A stretch of DNA of 64,000 nt from Incurvaria masculella. Taxonomy: Eukaryota > Arthropoda > Insecta > Lepidoptera > Incurvariidae. This document shows, piece by piece, positions 58,440 through 64,000 of the stretch. The notes under the pieces are model-generated. The model did no database searches and was not told the DNA's origin. It saw only the letters and a program-made list of their open reading frames with translations. The position numbers were made by a program, and so were the translations under genes. Each line of letters starts with the position of its first letter. The stretch's first letter is position 1. Location: positions 1,971,036 to 2,035,035 of the forward strand of contig OX335643.1 in NCBI GenBank assembly GCA_946894095.1, read 5' to 3'.

Positions 58440-58982
58440 CCGGGGGGATCACGACATTTTTGGTCACGATAAGGTAAATGGCTGAATCTGGGTTCACATG
58501 TCAGAGACCAACCCTCTGATGCTAAATAGGTCAGTCTGCCTGTGCCAAGTGGTTGCGTTAACTAGATTGGTTATTAAAAATAGATGTTGGTATGTACCTG
58601 CTGATGAATATACTGATTGTCTAGAAACATTGATACTTATTAAATATGCAACAATAACTAGTCGGTTTTTTTATTAAATACTTACGTATACCTAAAGTTA
58701 TATCTATAACCTAAATCGCCTATAACTACGAAACGCAAACAGATATTTGTTCTGTTTTGTGTATTGCTAAGCAAGAATGTACTGATACTTTCATGCTTCG
58801 TTATTTGCAGCCATTTACATTGTTTGTCATCATAACTACTTTTTCAGGCGCCTTATCTACTAAACGCAACCACTTGGCACTGGCAGACTGACACATTTAG
58901 CTTCAGAGGGTTGGTCTTTATCCTGTGAACCCAGTTTCAGCCATTTACGTTATCGTTACCATTTTTGTCGCGACCTCCTAGT
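58440..58982. mobile_element. MITE with long (about 125 bp) inverted ends
   Basis: Left GGGGGGATCACGACATTTTT, CTGGGTTCACATGTCAGAGA, GCCAAGTGGTTGCGTT; the right end carries the inverse AACGCAACCACTTGGC, TTATCCTGTGAACCCAG, TTTTTGTCGCGACCTCC. No transposase frame. Confidence 0.7.
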
Positions 58983-59272
58983 CTAATTCCATGCTGCGTT
59001 CACCGAATTCTTAAGGCTGTCGTGAAGTCACACATTTTTAGAAATGCATTCTTTTTCCATTGGCCAAGGCACAATTTTACACGGCAATCGCCTTCCAGGC
59101 CCTAACGTTTTCCTACTACTAAACGTTGTCAGTTAAAAAAAAACGCTGAAGAAATCTTTGTTCTATGTCCGTATGTGTTGATTTTGTTGTAAATATCTGA
59201 TTTTTCAGAAAACAAAACGATAGTGAATGTTAAAAAAGTCAATGTTTATTAGCCAATAAACAAAAAAATAAA

Positions 59273-59314
59273 TTCAATAAACCTTTGGAAAATCCAATCC
59301 AAAGGTTTATTGAA
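59273..59314. repeat. Perfect hairpin, 17-bp arms
   Basis: TTCAATAAACCTTTGGA, 8-base loop, TCCAAAGGTTTATTGAA. Unlikely to be a bacterial-type terminator in this genome. Confidence 0.7.
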
Positions 59315-59330
59315 ATAATTAATACATACA

Positions 59331-59878
59331 GGGGGCCCCATTCAGGTAAGAGTGAGTTCGAGTTCGGGAGTGAGTTAACCTAAAAGTAGCTGGGAAACAC
59401 ATAATTATTTATATAACGGAAATGTTATTTATACTTCCAACGTATTTATGGGCAGAATCCGATTTTTACCAAACTAAAATTATGTTCAAGAAGTGTGGAA
59501 ACATGAACTGTTCAAAAAACCGGCCACGTGCGAGTTGGGCTCGCACACGAAGGGTTCCGTACCATCGTACAAGATTTAACACAAAAAAATCAGGTTTTTT
59601 GTGTGAAACCCCCCTTTCCTTTTTATAATTTTTTTATTTTACCTATTTGTTGTTATAGCTGCAAAATAAATACACACATTGTGAAAATTTCAGTTTCTTA
59701 CCTATTACGGTTCATGAGATACAGCCCTGTGACAGACGGGCGGACGGACCGACAGACGGACGGACAGCGGAGGCTTAGTAATAGGGTTCCGTTTTCACCC
59801 TTTGGGTACGGAACCCTAAAAAGTAAGTTAATATTTAGCGACGAATTTGAACTCAGTCTTACCCGAATGGGCCCCCAG
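59331..59878 (+). mobile_element. MITE family B with nested repeat A
   Basis: GGGGCCCCATTCAGGTAAGA start and CTTACCCGAATGGGCCCCC end. Repeat A (59515-59822, ACCGGCCACGTGCGAG ... GTACGGAACCCTAAA) interrupts it after GAACTGTTCAAAAA. Confidence 0.8.
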
Positions 59879-60109
59879 TAGGTCTTATTTTTTTAATATA
59901 CCTTTGGATTGTAAAATATTGGCTGGTAAACATTAAAAAATATGTAGATTTTGACAATATAATTTAAAATTCAAACTTTCAAACCTATTAAAACGTTAAC
60001 TGTTGTATTCAGAGTGGCAGACCACTATAATCCGCCGGACTAAATCGATTTTTGTATAGATAGTCCGGTGCTAATCTCGTACTAGTTTTTGACATGTGCT
60101 CTCTGAATG

Positions 60110-60262
60110 CAATAAAAATAGCATGTAGAGCGTTATCGACCGTAGTATGCGGAATTGATAGCGAACTAACTACAGTTAGACGTTTTCCACTAACTCGTGG
60201 CTACTCTGCCGTCATACGAATGATTTTCGATCGCTCTCCCGCCCTTCCATGCCCGCTGTCAG
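60110..60262 (+). repeat. Repeat family I, second copy
   Basis: See 38985-39150; shared blocks around AACTACAGTTAGACGTTTT and GCTACTCTGCCGTCATACGA. Confidence 0.5.
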
Positions 60263-60584
60263 AATCACCCCCGAAGTTATGAGATCCTTTACAGAATCAC
60301 CCTACACGATAATTTCTTACGAAGCGGATATAAACGCACACAATGGCTGACGTACGGCGGCTGTGCCGCGCGTATGCTAATTATGTAGGCAAACATTCAA
60401 ACCCCAGAACTCGGGTGACCTTAAGGCTGTCTGCACACATCTTCAATGTTAAGGTCACAGCACTGGGTGCCTGACGAATGGGTGCCACCTGGTACATATT
60501 ATGTAAGAAGGCCTCAGGTCGAAATGTATATGTTTAGTGGAGCCACGGAAAGCATTTCGAAATAGAGGCAAGGTGCAGTTCATC

Positions 60585-60840
60585 AGCGGCTCGGAGCTCA
60601 GGGGCGTGGGGACTTGCCTTTCATGCAAGTGGACAAGAACAGAACACCTCATCAGCCAGCTCATTTAATGAACGACTGACTGCAACCTAAATTGATCGTG
60701 TTTTCCATCCAGTTCCATGTAGCCAAGAAATATAAGGAAGGTCCGGGCGTGGCACCTAGTTCCCATGTGGTATGTTAGGCTAATATCATGACAGTTGGTT
60801 TGGTATTACCTAGTCCAGTTACATAAAAAAAACTTGTATT
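60585..60840 (+). mobile_element. Diverged SINE copy
   Basis: CGGCTCGGAGCTCAGGGGCG head-like start, TGTTTTCCATCCAGTTCCAT, GGCGTGGCACCTAGTTCC, tail with A-run. Confidence 0.6.
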
Positions 60841-61013
60841 TATTTCTGCCCCCCTTTCCCACCATGTAATTTGTGAACATTTTACACGGTTTCGTTGTGA
60901 TTTACATCTACGTAAGGAAAGTTTCCGTATAATATTTAAAATCATGGTATATTTTCTAAGAGGTGAAAAATTTAATGACAGGTATTTTTTTTGCCGTATG
61001 GGCTTCGCACGTT

Positions 61014-61563
61014 TTAAGGTGGCCGAACCCGGCGGGACTAACTAATTCGCGGGCGCGGTACAAAACCGTGCTCTTGAGCTCTAGGACCTTCTCTGTTTCA
61101 AAGAAAAAGACAGGCTCCGTGATGAGGCGGATGCAGCATGTCCACAAAGCAGACAATGCGCATAGGGTTTGATTTGGGAAGATTTACGAAAATTTTAATT
61201 ACAAAACGACTTATAGCTAAATTTAAACCACGACCGCTGTAGTCAAAAATCTAACAAAAACTAAATTGATTATACATTTTCATGAAACAAGCTATGTCCG
61301 ATAACTAATCTTTTTATGATTTATAGATTTTATCGTTGAGTAATCCACCTCCAAAGTTCTTGTATAAAACACGCGAACAATTCGAACTTTCAGACCTTGT
61401 AACTTAGAAATCAAACACAATTGTCCAATACCAACGGTCATCAGACATCAAGTTCCATCAAATAAAGCTATTTTGAGCAAAATTTGGAATCTCTGACAAG
61501 AAATATGGGCGTGATCTTCTTTCCCCGTTTGTATGGGGAGTTGAGCGGGATGGCCCACCTTAA
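61014..61563 (+). mobile_element. MITE family C, full 550-bp copy
   Basis: TTAAGGTGGCCGAACCCGGC start, GGGATGGCCCACCTTAA end. Confidence 0.8.
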
Positions 61564-61719
61564 GGGTCAATTCTTCACTGAGTAGATCGAATGCGCACGT
61601 CACTCTGTGTAGACAGTATGGAAGTAACTCTATGCGGTTCACTAAAAGTGACGTATTTGAACATTGATTAACTCAGCCGTCTCTTCATGCAATCGGGGCT
61701 AAGTGTAGTTTAATAAATA

Positions 61720-61965
61720 TGTAAAACTGTAGGTCCCCTTCCCCTACTTAAGCCCGCCCGGGTTGGTACCATCGCAATGGATGCAAGGATGGTTGAGGGG
61801 CAATAAAAATTGTCCGTGTTTTCCATCCAGTTCAATGTAGCCGTCTCATAAAGGGAAGGTTGACATGGCACCTAATTCCTTTGGAAATGTGGTGTAATGG
61901 GCTAATATCATAACGGTAGTTGTGTGGTATTAGCCATCCATGTCAAGTTGCATAAAAAAAATAAA
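61720..61965 (+). mobile_element. SINE, headless
   Basis: Starts in the body (GTAAAACTGTAGGTCCCCTT) and runs to TAGCCATCCATGTCAAG and an A-run. Confidence 0.7.
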
Positions 61966-64000
61966 AGAAATGTCTCATTACATACATCTTTCTTTAAGGA
62001 ACAATAGATTCTTTATACACTAAATTAATAAATTACTTTGCATGGAAAGACTAACTTTTTATTTAAATCATAGTTTTAAATTTTTATTCCAATAATCATT
62101 TCCCAAATTGTATGTAGTGTGGTGAAATTACCTTTAAACTTGGGGGCGGAGCTCTGGTGATTGTAATGAAATTCCTTGATCTCTTGACTTATGTTTATGT
62201 AATTAATAAAGAACCTAAAAATAATAAATTAAAGAAAAAATACTCGTGAAGAAAAATAGTCCTTTTTGTTTCAAGGTGTCGCGAGTGACAGACTCAAATT
62301 AGATCTTTATATGAAAAAGAACTTTTTAACAAAAATTATTAATCGCCAGGAATATCTGGCGACATTCTTCCATTACTCCGGCGATGAATAATTTCCCCTT
62401 GGATTTAGCCTACCTAGAATGTCAAGAGAAAAATTAGAGCGGCTAACTTACACCTCGATGCTAAATGAGGTCGGGGAACCTTCATCTCACATCTAAAACT
62501 CTTGGATAGTAAGATCCGAAAGCTTTACGACCCTCCGAAACCGCTCAGAAATCGGGACGGAGGTGTATCATTCTACGACACAAACTCTACCTATCCCGGT
62601 AGCAGAAAATTATGCTAAAGGTCAGCTCAAACGACCAAGTGTCGTGGTATAGTTACAATAGACTTTTCTGCCACCTCGCATTGTGGTGGTGCGGCACCAT
62701 GTTATAAACAAACGCTGTTTAGTAAGTTTTCAACCTTAGGGTTGTGACTTACCTAATTTACTAATACAGCGGTCAGTAGGACCGATTACCTACCTAAACT
62801 AATATTAACTTAAGAAAAGTTATTTGAACAAAAATATAATTAAAGTTATGTTTTAAATTATTAAAATTATTTAGTTAAATGAAAATAACCATAAGATGAA
62901 TTAGAATAGAATTAAATTAACGTTTAAGTAAAGATAAAATCATTTAACTGATTTCGTTATTTATTTATTTTAAATTTGACCAAAAAATTAAAGAACGCGG
63001 AGCTATATGAGGTTTATAACAAATCTTATTGTCTAAGTTTACCTTTCTCAAACAAGCATCAACCTTCCGTACACGCTCGCATTCACACCGTGGTCACGCT
63101 ACAATCTAAAAGCTTGTAGGCTATGCACGACGCGCGAAAGTTTGATGAAAGGAACACCTAGTATCATTTATAACAAAAAATATTAAAATATTTGTACGAA
63201 ACATATTATAATAGAAAGATAACAATAAGAGGACACAATCTACGGTCACACTTCTCTTTCTCCTTCTTTTTCATCGGTGTTCATTCACCCGCTTGGATTC
63301 CTATACCTATTCAAAGGGGTTAAACATCCTACCAGACTCGCGGGTCCGTTTCGAAGCATTAAGAAGCCTACTAGTATACCGACGATCCAAGTCGGTCGCC
63401 AACTCAGACCGGTCGGCGAACTGGTGAAGGATCCGTAACAGCTTTCACGGGATATGATTTCAGGATCACATGAAAACAAAGAAGAAGTGGTTAGGAGGTG
63501 GCCATAGACTGTATTATTTACAAACAAAGAGCTGTCAAGATGATAACATGTCAAGGTTTGTTTTTTAAATTTTGTGGCTATTAGTCAGACAAATTATGTA
63601 GTCAAACCTATAATCAACGAATAATTCTAGTCAAATTGACAATGTGTTTTGCAAGAAAATTCGAGATGGTGAAAAAAAACAACTTGTCTGTCAAATAATA
63701 CACGCCTATTTGATAGTTCATGTCTGACTGTTCAATGTAAACAAACATTGGTCAACGAAACGATCGAACACGCACCATCGGAATTAAAATAAGGGATAGG
63801 TATTACTAAGCTATGATAATAACACAAGTGGGATTGATAATATAATATGAAAAGAAGACACATGGATTCTGTCCCGCACGCCGAAATGACACTCCTAGGT
63901 TTCACTCCTTTCAGTACAAAATTGAAAGCTTATTAAATTATCAGTCGCTTATTGTCTTCTTCGAAATGCCGCCACCTCGGAGTCATCACCGTTGGGGTCT
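61966..64000. other. Right end of window, no gene assigned
   Basis: AT-rich, with GC-richer stretches at about 62380-62700 and 63290-63440. A minus-strand 89-codon frame at 63285-63554 has no recognisable domain. I see no repeat family of this window here. Confidence 0.35.

Noticed and set aside
63285..63554. 89-codon minus-strand frame near the right edge
   Set aside because: No motif recognised; probably chance in a GC-richer patch.

Overview
The window looks like insect DNA, most probably from a moth or butterfly. The evidence is AT-rich sequence, intron-split genes whose splice sites are all GT..AG, a tandem pair of insect-type fatty acyl-CoA reductases (FARs), and many short interspersed repeats of kinds common in lepidopteran genomes. 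No bacterial features, CRISPR array or functional tRNA gene were seen.

Host genes. Two paralogous alcohol-forming FAR genes lie head to tail on the minus strand. FAR-B (17075-28054) is complete: twelve coding exons join in frame to 529 residues with no stop or frameshift. FAR-A (368-6825) shows its first eight coding exons, about 349 residues, and runs off the left edge. The exons match one to one in length and phase, and the seven exons I compared are about 89% identical in protein, so this is a tandem gene duplication. Intron 3 of FAR-B (the intron after exon 3) also carries two decayed extra copies of exon 3.

Mobile elements. (i) A CR1/Jockey-group LINE with both ORFs open lies at 28290-32236, just upstream of FAR-B. 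(ii) A BEL/Pao LTR retrotransposon lies at 46821-53381, with one uninterrupted 1710-codon gag-pol frame and two 430-bp LTRs that read as identical. (iii) There are LINE and RTE 3' remnants. (iv) Two TTAA-flanked MITE families are present, one of them with four copies of exactly 550 bp. (v) One SINE family carries either a tRNA-like or a 5S rRNA-like head on a common body. (vi) A dispersed repeat carries an (ACGG)n array, and there are many fold-back elements.

Layout. 1-6.8 kb is FAR-A. 7-17 kb is repeat-filled intergenic DNA. 17-28 kb is FAR-B. 28-32 kb is the LINE. 32-46 kb is nested SINEs and MITEs. 46.3-53.5 kb is a MITE dimer split by the BEL element. 53.5-64 kb is repeats and DNA I could not assign. 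Right of 28.1 kb I found no host protein-coding gene. All repeat family names used here are local labels based on sequence shared within the window; I searched no database.
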